This document shows positions 41,707-50,615 of a stretch of DNA of 64,000 nt, piece by piece; position 1 is the first letter of the stretch; the number at the start of each line of letters is the position of its first letter. The position numbers and the translations under genes are program-made. This stretch comes from Thiodiazotropha sp040506195 (GTDB lineage Bacteria > Pseudomonadota > Gammaproteobacteria > Chromatiales > Chromatiaceae): contig JBEVXH010000001.1 in the NCBI GenBank assembly GCA_040506195.1, positions 558,001 through 622,000 of the forward strand. The letters run 5' to 3'. The notes beneath the pieces are model-generated. The model saw nothing but the letters and a program-made list of their open reading frames with translations, was not told the DNA's origin and did not search any database.

Positions 41707-43401
41707 TCACACCCTGAACTGTTTTACAGATGTGTTAAGTTCCTGGGCAAGCAGGGAGACCACCTCTCCCTGCCTGGTGGTCTGCTCCGCTCTGGTGGCC
41801 GTTTGTTCAGCCACCTGATTGATTGTATTTATCCCATCATTGACATCTGAAGCGACATTGCGTTGATCAACTGTCGCATCGGTAATCTTGGAGTTGACCG
41901 CAGATATTTGGTTTACAGCCTGCGTTATCGATTCCAGCGATACTCCAGCCTGTTTCGCTTGTTGTGCCGTCTCATGTCCACGCGACCTACCTGAGTTCAT
42001 GGCGGTAACCGCCTGCTCCGCTCCGGATTGCAACCGAATGATAATTTCCTGAATCTCCTGTGTCGATTCCTGTGTCCGGGTGGCAAGAGTCCTAACTTCA
42101 TCAGCCACAACAGCAAAACCCCTGCCTTGTTCCCCGGCTCTCGCCGCCTCGATCGCTGCATTCAATGCCAGCAGATTCGTTTGTTCAGCGATACCCTTTA
42201 TAACATCCAGCACACCACCGATATCTTCACTGTCTTTTTGAAAACCATTGATAATACTTGCAGCAGTGTCGATCTCTTCTGCCAGCGTCGTGATGCTGTT
42301 GATGGTCATTCGCAGATCCTCCCTGCCGTTTAATGACTCCTTTTCTGCAGAATCGGTGGCCTTATCAGCCGCTGCGGCACTCTCCGCAACGCTTTCAACA
42401 GTCAAAGAAAGATTCTGCATGGCATGCACGATCTCTTCCGTCTTAGTTTTCTGATGAAGAACGCCAGCACTCGATTTTTCAGTCATTTCCAACATTTGAG
42501 AAGCTGCATCAGTCATCTTTCCACTCGATTCCTTGACGTTTTGTATCAATGTCTGCAGCTTATCCATAAACACATTGAACCAGTGGGAGAGCTCACCCAA
42601 TTCATTCTTTGCATCCGCGTTGAGCCGCTTGGTCAAGTCTCCCTCTCCTTCCGCAATATCCTTGATCCTTTCGCGCATCAGTGAAATCGGCCGATTAATA
42701 ACCAAATATGTATTGAATGAGGTTATAAAGACAAACACAACTGATACCGCTATGATCAGTATCAGCAACTGCACACTTTGCTCTGCCTTTTGCACCGAGG
42801 TCGCCGAATCCTGCTCGATGACTTCGGATGCCGCCGCCGCCTTAACCGATTTTTCCTTGAACGTCTCCGCCAGCAATTGTAGATCCTTCGCTACACTCGC
42901 CTGGCGAGCACCCTCTTGCGCCGCTTTCTTGAATTCGCCGACGATACTTCTGACCCGTGGTAGGGATTCCCGTCTGACCTGCTCGTAAATGTCCTCGATT
43001 TCGAGCATCAGCATTGTTGGATCATCTTCCTCACCCTCGATCAAGGTATTGAGGTTTTTCACCATCTTCTCGAATGCGGACTGGATCTGAGCCATATCGG
43101 ACACATTGGTCTTGAGCATGTTAAGAAGTGTGCTGTTCATATCGTCGCTAAGCTTGGATGCCGAGGATGACGCTACGATAGAACCATCCTCGACCTCTTC
43201 AACGACGTTGCGAATATCGACTGCCTGCTCGGCCGCCTTTGAGAGGTCATCCGTAGTACGTCCCAGTTGATATAGTGCAAACAGGGTGGTAAACAGCATC
43301 AATGCAATGAAAAAGGCCATCCCTATAAACACCAGCGTACGAATCTTAAACCGTTCAAAGACAAGGCTGACGGTTGCGACATACCAAGATGAGATTGACA
43401 T
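41707..43401 (-). CDS. Methyl-accepting chemotaxis protein
   Basis: The 564-residue receptor has a first membrane helix (about 22-46), a periplasmic four-helix-type sensor (about 47-205), a second helix (about 208-232), HAMP (INRPISLMRERIKDIAEGEGDLTKR) and the signalling domain. The hairpin tip is DVIKGIAEQTNLLALNAAIEAARAGEQGRGFAVVADEVR (quoted here only as the well-known MCP tip; key part EQTNLLALNAAIEAARAG). No CheB/CheR pentapeptide is at the C-terminus. The sensor sequence is not a known small-molecule domain to me. A secreted double-PilJ protein is encoded 31 bases upstream on the same strand, so both are probably one transcript. A MITE-A fragment lies just behind the stop. Confidence 0.92.
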   Translation of the reverse strand: MSISSWYVATVSLVFERFKIRTLVFIGMAFFIALMLFTTLFALYQLGRTTDDLSKAAEQAVDIRNVVEEVEDGSIVASSSASKLSDDMNSTLLNMLKTNVSDMAQIQSAFEKMVKNLNTLIEGEEDDPTMLMLEIEDIYEQVRRESLPRVRSIVGEFKKAAQEGARQASVAKDLQLLAETFKEKSVKAAAASEVIEQDSATSVQKAEQSVQLLILIIAVSVVFVFITSFNTYLVINRPISLMRERIKDIAEGEGDLTKRLNADAKNELGELSHWFNVFMDKLQTLIQNVKESSGKMTDAASQMLEMTEKSSAGVLHQKTKTEEIVHAMQNLSLTVESVAESAAAADKATDSAEKESLNGREDLRMTINSITTLAEEIDTAASIINGFQKDSEDIGGVLDVIKGIAEQTNLLALNAAIEAARAGEQGRGFAVVADEVRTLATRTQESTQEIQEIIIRLQSGAEQAVTAMNSGRSRGHETAQQAKQAGVSLESITQAVNQISAVNSKITDATVDQRNVASDVNDGINTINQVAEQTATRAEQTTRQGEVVSLLAQELNTSVKQFRV

Positions 43402-43432
43402 GACAAGTCACCTCTTAACGAGACAGGGACAA

Positions 43433-44296
43433 CTACTGTTCGAGTTGCTCATACATTTTTACTGCTTTGTTCATCTCTTTAAGCAGAGGAAGGTTCAGTT
43501 TTGACATCTGCAAGAGATCATCTTTAGAAACCTCCTTGGCATCAATGCCTGCCGCACGCTCTACCAGGGGCTTGAACTCTTTCCACAGATCGGCAACAAC
43601 CATCAGTTGACTGCGGATAGCCTTATCCTTCGTGCCCGGGAGTTCCAGATCCCCATCTCCATCGAGCAGTCCCTTGAGCGTGCGGTCAAATAATGAGGCT
43701 GTGCTGCGAAGATCGGATTTATTGTCGTTCGTATTATGCTTCAAGGCCACAAGCGACATCTCTTTCGACATCTTTTGCGTCAGCATACGCTGCTTACCGG
43801 CAAGATTGATCACTACACCTGCACTCTTGCCTGTCGCCTTTTTGGCCTCCTTTTCATACAAGCGAACCGCGGTATTCATATTTTTCAGCAATGGGAGATT
43901 CAGTTGCGCCACTTTGGCAATATCGACACTCCCCCCCTGCACGACTTCGGAAACCACCGATTGAAATTCATCCCATAATTTCCTGACTTTATCCAACTGT
44001 TTGAGAATCACCCTTCCCTCTGTCGCAGGCAATCCCATTTCAGCGTTTCCATCACGCAAACCTGTCAATGTGGTATCAAACAGCTCGGCGGTTTTTTTCA
44101 GATTCGCCCTGTTTCCTTCCACATCTATCTTATTTGCTATCAGAAGCATCTCCTTGGACATTTTCTGAGTCAACATCCTCTGTCTCCCGGAGAGATTAAT
44201 GACCACAGCATATTCACTGGCAGTGACCGCTAGAACATCACTGACAGCAACCGCTAGCAACAAGGCAATAAAAAGTGGAAGAGAGATTTTTTTCAT
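43433..44296 (-). CDS. Secreted protein with two PilJ-type sensor domains
   Basis: I place the start at the ATG at 44296, which gives a signal peptide (MKKISLPLFIALLLAVAVSD) and a GAAGG ribosome site; an upstream in-frame start adds six residues. The mature protein is two copies of one unit. Copy one contains VVINLSGRQRMLTQKMSKEM and copy two VVINLAGKQRMLTQKMSKEM, each followed by a helix, LFDTTLTGL/LFDRTLKGL, and LNLPLLKNMN/LNLPLLKEMN. The unit matches the PilJ N-terminal domain, related to the NarX/NIT sensor family. There is no membrane helix or signalling domain, so it is periplasmic. It precedes a chemoreceptor gene by 31 bases and may bind it. Confidence 0.88.
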   Translation of the reverse strand: MKKISLPLFIALLLAVAVSDVLAVTASEYAVVINLSGRQRMLTQKMSKEMLLIANKIDVEGNRANLKKTAELFDTTLTGLRDGNAEMGLPATEGRVILKQLDKVRKLWDEFQSVVSEVVQGGSVDIAKVAQLNLPLLKNMNTAVRLYEKEAKKATGKSAGVVINLAGKQRMLTQKMSKEMSLVALKHNTNDNKSDLRSTASLFDRTLKGLLDGDGDLELPGTKDKAIRSQLMVVADLWKEFKPLVERAAGIDAKEVSKDDLLQMSKLNLPLLKEMNKAVKMYEQLEQ

Positions 44297-44419
44297 GGCT
44301 GTACACCTTCGCAAGTAACATGTTGAGTGAAATTCACCCTCATAGCGAGATCGGCACGACTTCCGGATTACTTTATTGAATTTAAACTACTGGAATTTGT
44401 TTTGTGTTAATAAAACCTA

Positions 44420-46429
44420 TCATGGCTTGCCGGTATTGACATGAAAGCAGCTGACCTTATGCGTCTCAGTGATGTATTTCTCTTCAGGATAGACTGAAAT
44501 ACAATTCGCTTCAGCTTGCGGACAACGCGGATGAAAATGGCACCCACTGGGCGGTGTGACCGGTGACGGTGGTTCTCCCGGTAACTGAATCACTGTTCGC
44601 TGCCTGCCGGGATCGGGTACAGGAACAGCTGAGAACAGTGCGCGCGTATAGGGATGCCGAGGATGTCTCATAACCTCATCGGTCCGCCCCCTCTCCACTA
44701 TTCTGCCCAGATACATGACTGCAATTTCGTCAGCCATATAGGCCACCACGGAGATATCGTGAGATATAAACAGATAGGAGAGCCCGAACTCACCCTGCAA
44801 ATCCTTGAGCAGATTGAGGATTTGCGCCTGTACTGAAAGATCCAGTGCACTGGTCGGTTCGTCACAGACAATCAGGCGTGGCTCCACCGCCAGCGCCCGC
44901 GCCACACAGATACGTTGCCGCTGGCCTCCTGAAAATTCATGAGGATATCTATTGGCGGCCGATGCCGGCAGACCGACCTGCTGCAGCAGGGACTCGACAC
45001 GCCGCCTCAGCGCAGCCCCACTATGGGTACCTTGGGCAACGATGCCCTCGGCAACGATATCAGCCACTCTCATCCTGTGATTCATCGATGAAACCGGATC
45101 CTGGAAGATAATCTGGATATCACCACGCAGCCGTCTCAGATCTCTCCCTCGCATGTCGCTAAGCGACTTACCATCGATTACAATTCGCCCCCCGGTCGAG
45201 TCGATGAGTTTTAGAATTGCTTTGCCCAGCGTGGACTTACCGCAACCCGACTCGCCGACCAATGCCGCCACCGATCCTCGGGCGATAACCAGATCGACGC
45301 CATCCACTGCCTTCAGCTGACCGACCACAGGTTGCAACAATCCCTTACGGACAGGAAAGTGCACCCGCAGATTCTCGACCGATAACAGCGGTCTCCCATC
45401 TCTGTCCGGCAATGAATGATGCGACACGCGATCAGTATCACTCACATTCAGCTTAAACATCTCATTCCTGTAGAGCAGACAACGCACTCCGGAACGGTTT
45501 TCTCCCGGCAGCCAGTCTGGTGTCGTCTCATGGCAGGCCTGCCTGCTCTGATCACAACGAGCAACAAAGCGGCAGCCGATGAATTCGCCGCCCAAGGCCG
45601 GAACAGCGCCTCCGATCACGGCCAGCTTTTCACCCGGACGCCTGCGCTCGGGCAGTGAAGCGAACAGCAAACGACTGTAGGGATGCCTGGGATCACGGAA
45701 AAAAGCGCCTATCTCGGCGCTCTCGACTATCTGACCCGCATACATGACAGCAACCCGATCCGCCATCTCGGCCACCACACCCAGATCGTGCGTGATCAAC
45801 AGGATCGACATGCCCTTTGTCTGCTGCAAGCGCTTCATCAGATCCAGAATCTGGGCCTGCATGGTGACATCTAGGGCAGTGGTGGGCTCATCGGCAATCA
45901 GAAGTTTGGGATTACCCGCCAGCGCCATTGCAATCATCACCCGCTGTTTCATCCCACCGGAAAGCTGATGGGGATAACGATGGACACAGCACTCCGGATC
46001 CGGGATTGCAACAGCCTGCAATAACTCGATCACACGCCGGTTGACCGCACTCTTCATCAAATCATCGTGCAGCGTCACCGCTTCGGCAATCTGCCGACCG
46101 ATACTCATCAACGGATTGAGCGAGGTCATCGGCTCCTGGAAGACCATGCCCATCTGCCCCCCACGCAGGCGCCGTATCGATTGCCGATCCAGATCCACCA
46201 GATCGAGACCGTTGAAATCGATCCTTCCCGCCTCGATGCGGATGGAGGGTGGTAACAATCGCATCAGCGACAGCGCTGTCATCGACTTGCCGCAACCCGA
46301 CTCGCCTACCAGAGCAAATGTCTCACCTTGCTGAATCTCAAGATCGAGATCCTCAACAACACGCAACCCGCTGTTTGCGCTTTTCAAAGTGAGCCGCAGA
46401 CCGCTGATCTTCAGCAAGTGATCGATCAT
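44420..46429 (-). CDS. Fused double ATPase of peptide ABC importer (second)
   Basis: The 669-residue protein carries two complete ATPase domains (DppD-like at 1-330, DppF-like at 350-669). Walker A motifs are GESGCGKSM and GESGCGKST, and signatures LSGGMKQR and FSGGQRQR. Each half ends in the oligopeptide-type C-terminal cysteine-rich region (GCRFVARCDQSRQAC and GCHFHPRCPQAEANC), which in some relatives holds an iron-sulfur cluster. It follows the other fused ATPase gene after seven bases. Fusion of D and F is seen in GsiA and YejF. Having two such fusions for one permease pair is redundant. Confidence 0.92.
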   Translation of the reverse strand: MIDHLLKISGLRLTLKSANSGLRVVEDLDLEIQQGETFALVGESGCGKSMTALSLMRLLPPSIRIEAGRIDFNGLDLVDLDRQSIRRLRGGQMGMVFQEPMTSLNPLMSIGRQIAEAVTLHDDLMKSAVNRRVIELLQAVAIPDPECCVHRYPHQLSGGMKQRVMIAMALAGNPKLLIADEPTTALDVTMQAQILDLMKRLQQTKGMSILLITHDLGVVAEMADRVAVMYAGQIVESAEIGAFFRDPRHPYSRLLFASLPERRRPGEKLAVIGGAVPALGGEFIGCRFVARCDQSRQACHETTPDWLPGENRSGVRCLLYRNEMFKLNVSDTDRVSHHSLPDRDGRPLLSVENLRVHFPVRKGLLQPVVGQLKAVDGVDLVIARGSVAALVGESGCGKSTLGKAILKLIDSTGGRIVIDGKSLSDMRGRDLRRLRGDIQIIFQDPVSSMNHRMRVADIVAEGIVAQGTHSGAALRRRVESLLQQVGLPASAANRYPHEFSGGQRQRICVARALAVEPRLIVCDEPTSALDLSVQAQILNLLKDLQGEFGLSYLFISHDISVVAYMADEIAVMYLGRIVERGRTDEVMRHPRHPYTRALFSAVPVPDPGRQRTVIQLPGEPPSPVTPPSGCHFHPRCPQAEANCISVYPEEKYITETHKVSCFHVNTGKP

Positions 46430-46436
46430 GGCTGGT

Positions 46437-48065
46437 TCAGACCGGCACCCTCGGCACCGCAGCGATCAGTTGTTGCGTATATCGATTGTCCGGACGATTT
46501 ACAATATCCTCGGTTCTCCCCTGCTCGACGATCTTGCCCTGGTACATCACTGCTGTGCGATCGCTGACATACTCCACCACACCGATATTGTGGGTAATGA
46601 ACAGCAGGGTGAGCCCATGCTTGGCTCGCAGATCCAGCAGCATGCGCAAGATTTCCGCCTGCACGGAGACATCCAGAGCACTGGTGATCTCGTCACAAAC
46701 GATGAAAGAGGGGTTCAGGGAGAGCGCCCTCGCAATACCGATCCGCTGCCGCTGACCGCCGGAAAATTCATGCGGGTAGCGCCACAAACTATCCTCCTCC
46801 ATCTGTACCTGATCCAGCAGGTCTCTCGCTATCTCGATACGCGCTTCCTGATTTTCGCCGATCCCATGAACCTTCATCGCTTCAGTCAGAATAGCGGCAA
46901 TACTCAAACGCGGGTTCAGGGATGATATGGGATCCTGAAAGATGATCTGCATATGGCGGCGAAAACGCCTGAGCTGCGACCTGTTCATCTCTGTGATATC
47001 GGTATCATCGAATGCCACACGACCGGCGGTGGGTTCGGTCAGGCGCAGGATACCCCGCCCCAGAGTCGTCTTGCCGCTGCCCGATTCACCGACCAGCGCC
47101 AGAATCTCTCCGCGGGGTATCTCCAGATCGACACCGTCCACCGCGCGCACCTGATCGACGACCCGCCGCAGCAACCCCTTTCGCACCGGAAAATGGATCT
47201 CCAGCCGGGAAAGCCTGATCAATGGCATCTGATCACCACGCTGTTCATGGGGCTGGTTGCGGGCCAGATTCTCCGGCAGGGCGGCAATCAATGCCTGAGT
47301 ATAGCTATGGCCGGGACGGTGAATTATCTGCTCGGTGCCACCGGTCTCGACCAGTTTGCCCCGCTGCATGACACCGACGCGGTCGGCAATCTGGGACACC
47401 ACACCGAAATCATGGGTGATAAACAGAATTGCCATACTTGTACGCTGCTGCAGGGTCTTCATCAACCGCAGGATCTCACGCTGAACCGTGACATCCAACG
47501 CCGTGGTAGGTTCATCGGCAATCAACAGGTCGGGCTCGCAGGCCATGGCCATGGCGATCATCACCCGTTGACGCTGCCCCCCCGACAGCTGATGGGGAAA
47601 GCTGTGGACCCGAGTCTGCGGATCGGGCAGCTGTACCGCCTCCAGGGATTCCAATACCCGTTGCCATGCCTCCCCTTCGGAGAGTTCGGGAAAGTGGAGT
47701 CTTACTGCCTCGAGGATCTGCTCGCCGATGGTAAAAACGGGATTCAAAGAACTCATGGGTTCCTGGAAGATCATGGCGATCCTCCCTCCCCGTACCTGCT
47801 GCATCTCAGCCTCACTCAGGCCAGCCAGATCCACCGGCGCTTCACCCTGAGCATGAAAGTGGATCTCACCCCTATGTCGTTGCAGGTTGGATTTCGGCAG
47901 CAGCTGCATGATTGAAAGTGCAGTGATCGATTTACCGCTGCCCGATTCACCGACCAGGCAGAAAGTTTCCCCGCGTGCAATTTCGAAGCTGACTTCATCA
48001 ACGGCCTTGATGGTCCGTCCCTGGTGCACAAACCAGGTATGGAGCTGTTTCACCGACAGTAACAT
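46437..48065 (-). CDS. yejF: Fused double ATPase of peptide ABC importer (YejF-like)
   Basis: The 542-residue protein has two ATPase domains with Walker A GESGSGKSI and GESGSGKTT, and signatures LSGGQRQRV and FSGGQRQRI. Length and arrangement fit YejF, the ATPase of the YejABEF microcin C/oligopeptide importer. Unlike the following gene it has no cysteine-rich tail after either half. Its ATG overlaps the stop of the upstream permease by one base, which indicates translational coupling. Confidence 0.9.
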   Translation of the reverse strand: MLLSVKQLHTWFVHQGRTIKAVDEVSFEIARGETFCLVGESGSGKSITALSIMQLLPKSNLQRHRGEIHFHAQGEAPVDLAGLSEAEMQQVRGGRIAMIFQEPMSSLNPVFTIGEQILEAVRLHFPELSEGEAWQRVLESLEAVQLPDPQTRVHSFPHQLSGGQRQRVMIAMAMACEPDLLIADEPTTALDVTVQREILRLMKTLQQRTSMAILFITHDFGVVSQIADRVGVMQRGKLVETGGTEQIIHRPGHSYTQALIAALPENLARNQPHEQRGDQMPLIRLSRLEIHFPVRKGLLRRVVDQVRAVDGVDLEIPRGEILALVGESGSGKTTLGRGILRLTEPTAGRVAFDDTDITEMNRSQLRRFRRHMQIIFQDPISSLNPRLSIAAILTEAMKVHGIGENQEARIEIARDLLDQVQMEEDSLWRYPHEFSGGQRQRIGIARALSLNPSFIVCDEITSALDVSVQAEILRMLLDLRAKHGLTLLFITHNIGVVEYVSDRTAVMYQGKIVEQGRTEDIVNRPDNRYTQQLIAAVPRVPV

Positions 48066-49237
48066 CAGCCCGACTTGCTCAGATAGGGATCGATGGCATC
48101 TCGCAACGATTCACCGATCAGGTTATAGGCAAAGACCGTGAGAAAGATGGCGCCGCCAGGAAAGGCCGCCATCCACCAGTTGAAGCGGGATGACTGTACC
48201 GCCTGATTGAGCATTTCACCCCAGGAGGGATCATCCACCAGGCCAAGCCCGAGGAAGCTCAACGTCGCCTCGGCGAGAATCGCCGATGCCACGCCGAAAC
48301 TGGCCGCCACCAACACCGGACCCATGCCGTTGGGCAACATGTGACGAAACAGAATCGAAGGCAGCGGCAGGCCCGCCGCCTCGGCCGCCTGGACAAAGTC
48401 CTGCTTGCGCAGACGCAAAAACTCGGCGCGCACGTAGCGGGCGTAACCTGGCCAACTGGTGATACCGATGATCACCATCATGATATAGAGGCTGCGACCG
48501 AAGAAGGCGACAAAGGTCAATAGCAGAAACAGGGTCGGCACAGCCTCGAAAATCTCCACCAGACGCATGCCGAGGATATCCACCACACCGGAGAAATAGC
48601 CCATCAGGCCACCGATAATGATCCCCAGCAACATGGCGATCCCGGTGGCCACAAAGCCGATGCCGAGGGCGATCCTGGAGGCATGGATCATGCGACTGAG
48701 CACATCGGCCCCGTTCTGTTCGGTACCGAACCAATGGGCTCGCGAAAGTTGCGAAAGGGGCGCCTCCAAACCGGTATCGCCCCGGTCCCTCTGGTAATCC
48801 TTCGGTGAGAAGGGAACCGGTGGGTAGACTACCCAGTCATAATCGCCGGCGGCATCCGCAACCCGATACTGCTCATAGATAACCAGTTGCTGAGGCTTGA
48901 CCCAGAGGTAAGCGAACAGCGCCGCCACCAACAGCACGGAGAGCATGATCAAAAACTTGCGTAGCAATGTGATCTGCCAGGGATAGAGCAACAACAGGGT
49001 GATGAAAGCCACTAGAAAGAGCACATCGACCGGCTGCAGATAGTTCAGTACCGGACTGCTGATCTCGCCGTCATGACTGAGCAACAATGGGAAGCTGCTG
49101 GCAAGGAAGGGGGCGAAAACACCCACCAGGGCGAGGATCCCCACCCACAGCAAACCCAGACGTGCGCCCCAGCGGATAAAGGTCTGGCCGAGAATCCTGC
49201 GCCAGTAGCTCTGACGCCTCTTCGCAGCCCTACTCAT
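48065..49237 (-). CDS. yejE: Peptide ABC importer permease (YejE-like)
   Basis: The 390-residue permease has an N-terminal part with four hydrophobic stretches (about 20-130) and a transport domain with GFVATGIAMLLGIIIGGLMGY and the ATPase-contact loop EAAGLPLPSILFRHMLPN. N-terminal lengthening with a soluble insert (VADAAGDYDWVVYPPVPFSP, residues 135-180) fits the DppC/YejE group. The insert would sit on the periplasmic side near the binding protein. The ATG overlaps the end of the preceding permease gene by eight bases. Confidence 0.92.
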   Translation of the reverse strand: MSRAAKRRQSYWRRILGQTFIRWGARLGLLWVGILALVGVFAPFLASSFPLLLSHDGEISSPVLNYLQPVDVLFLVAFITLLLLYPWQITLLRKFLIMLSVLLVAALFAYLWVKPQQLVIYEQYRVADAAGDYDWVVYPPVPFSPKDYQRDRGDTGLEAPLSQLSRAHWFGTEQNGADVLSRMIHASRIALGIGFVATGIAMLLGIIIGGLMGYFSGVVDILGMRLVEIFEAVPTLFLLLTFVAFFGRSLYIMMVIIGITSWPGYARYVRAEFLRLRKQDFVQAAEAAGLPLPSILFRHMLPNGMGPVLVAASFGVASAILAEATLSFLGLGLVDDPSWGEMLNQAVQSSRFNWWMAAFPGGAIFLTVFAYNLIGESLRDAIDPYLSKSG

Positions 49238-50615
49238 AGCTCACCCGCGGATCGGCCAAGGCATACAAAATATCGGCCAGCAGATAACCCAACAGGGTCA
49301 GACAACCACCGATCAGAGTGATCGACAATACCAATTCACGATCCCTGGTCTGCACCGCCTCCACCGCCAGTTTGCCCATACCCTCAATACTGAAAATGCT
49401 TTCCACGATAACCGAACCCGCCAACAGGCTGGGCAGCAGACTGGCAGCCACGGTGATCAGGGGAAGCAGGCTGTTGCGGAAAACATGTCGCCACAGCACC
49501 ACTGCTTCCGCCAGCCCCTTGGCTCTGGCGGTGCGCGCATAATCGGAAAGCAGGTTCTCCAACACCGCGGTGCGGGTCAACTTGGCAAGGCCGGCAAAAC
49601 CACCATAGGCGAGACAGATCACCGGCAGTGCCAGATGCCAGAGCCGATCCAGCAGAAATCCCCTCACCCAGTTTCCCTGCATCCAGTAGACCGCGAGCAG
49701 AAGCCCCACCAGGAGACCGGTGGTAAGGAATCCAAGCTGTCGCAACAGACGGTAGTCACTGCTTGCCAGCCAGGCGGAAAGCAGTGCGAAGATGGCTGGA
49801 ACGCCGATCCACAATGACAGGGAACGTTGCGCCTCAGGCAATTGATAGACCATGGCCGTTCCCAACAATGCCCAGACAAGACCGAATACGATCTCCCTGA
49901 ACGGCCGCAAGGCAAGACGCCCCAACGCCAGAAAGAGTGAGATCGCAAGCATAACCACCATGAACAACAGGGCTATATCCCACAGGCTCGACCAATGGGG
50001 CATGAACACCTGATCGAGTACCAGTCGATCGCTCAAACCGGCGGTGGGGAACCAACGCCAATACTGCTCATTGGCGAAAAAACCGATCATCAGCACACCT
50101 GCAAGCATGGTCGGCACCGACCAGAGTGCGAGCATGATCATGCCGCTGCTGACATCGAAGGAGCGTCCCCGCTCGACTGCTGCGCGCACGCCGACCAGCA
50201 GCGCCAACAGATAGACGATCGGGATACTCAGAACATTCAATAGGATGGTAATGGGCACTCTTTCCGAGAGCAGCTCCGTGACCGGGCGCCCATAGCGAAA
50301 ACTGCGCCCCAGGTCGGAGCCTTTGGAGAAGGAGAAGCCGCTCATCCGATTCTCTTCATCGAAGGTAAAACCGATTGGCGAGACATTATTCAACCAACGA
50401 AGATATTGCAGATAGGGGGGATCATCCAGCCCGTAGAGACGATTGTAATAGGCCTCGATCTCTTTCTTCGCCTCCGGGTCCAGGTTCTGCCCCTCCACCA
50501 GACTCTGGGCGCTGATGCCACCGGGCGATGCGGCCATGACCACGAACACCACCAGGGTAATGCCCAGCAATGTGGGCAACATCAACAGCAGACGTCTAAG
50601 CAGATAGGTCAGCAT
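49230..50615 (-). CDS. yejB: Peptide ABC importer permease (YejB-like)
   Basis: The 461-residue permease begins MLTYLLRRLLLMLPTLLGIT, as DppB/YejB proteins do, and ends with the usual contact loop (ARAKGLAEAVVLWRHVFRNS) and final helices. It is about 120 residues longer than DppB: the additional part (roughly 215-330) has several hydrophobic segments (ALLFMVVMLAISLFLALGRL, IFALLSAWLASSDYRLL). The operon order is binding protein, YejB, YejE, two ATPases. Its start directly touches the stop of the binding protein gene. Confidence 0.9.
   Translation of the reverse strand: MLTYLLRRLLLMLPTLLGITLVVFVVMAASPGGISAQSLVEGQNLDPEAKKEIEAYYNRLYGLDDPPYLQYLRWLNNVSPIGFTFDEENRMSGFSFSKGSDLGRSFRYGRPVTELLSERVPITILLNVLSIPIVYLLALLVGVRAAVERGRSFDVSSGMIMLALWSVPTMLAGVLMIGFFANEQYWRWFPTAGLSDRLVLDQVFMPHWSSLWDIALLFMVVMLAISLFLALGRLALRPFREIVFGLVWALLGTAMVYQLPEAQRSLSLWIGVPAIFALLSAWLASSDYRLLRQLGFLTTGLLVGLLLAVYWMQGNWVRGFLLDRLWHLALPVICLAYGGFAGLAKLTRTAVLENLLSDYARTARAKGLAEAVVLWRHVFRNSLLPLITVAASLLPSLLAGSVIVESIFSIEGMGKLAVEAVQTRDRELVLSITLIGGCLTLLGYLLADILYALADPRVSYE

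Noticed and set aside
46953..47915. 320-codon plus-strand frame opposite the YejF-like gene
   Set aside because: It is the reverse image of repeated ATPase motifs; the minus strand frame has two complete ATPase domains.
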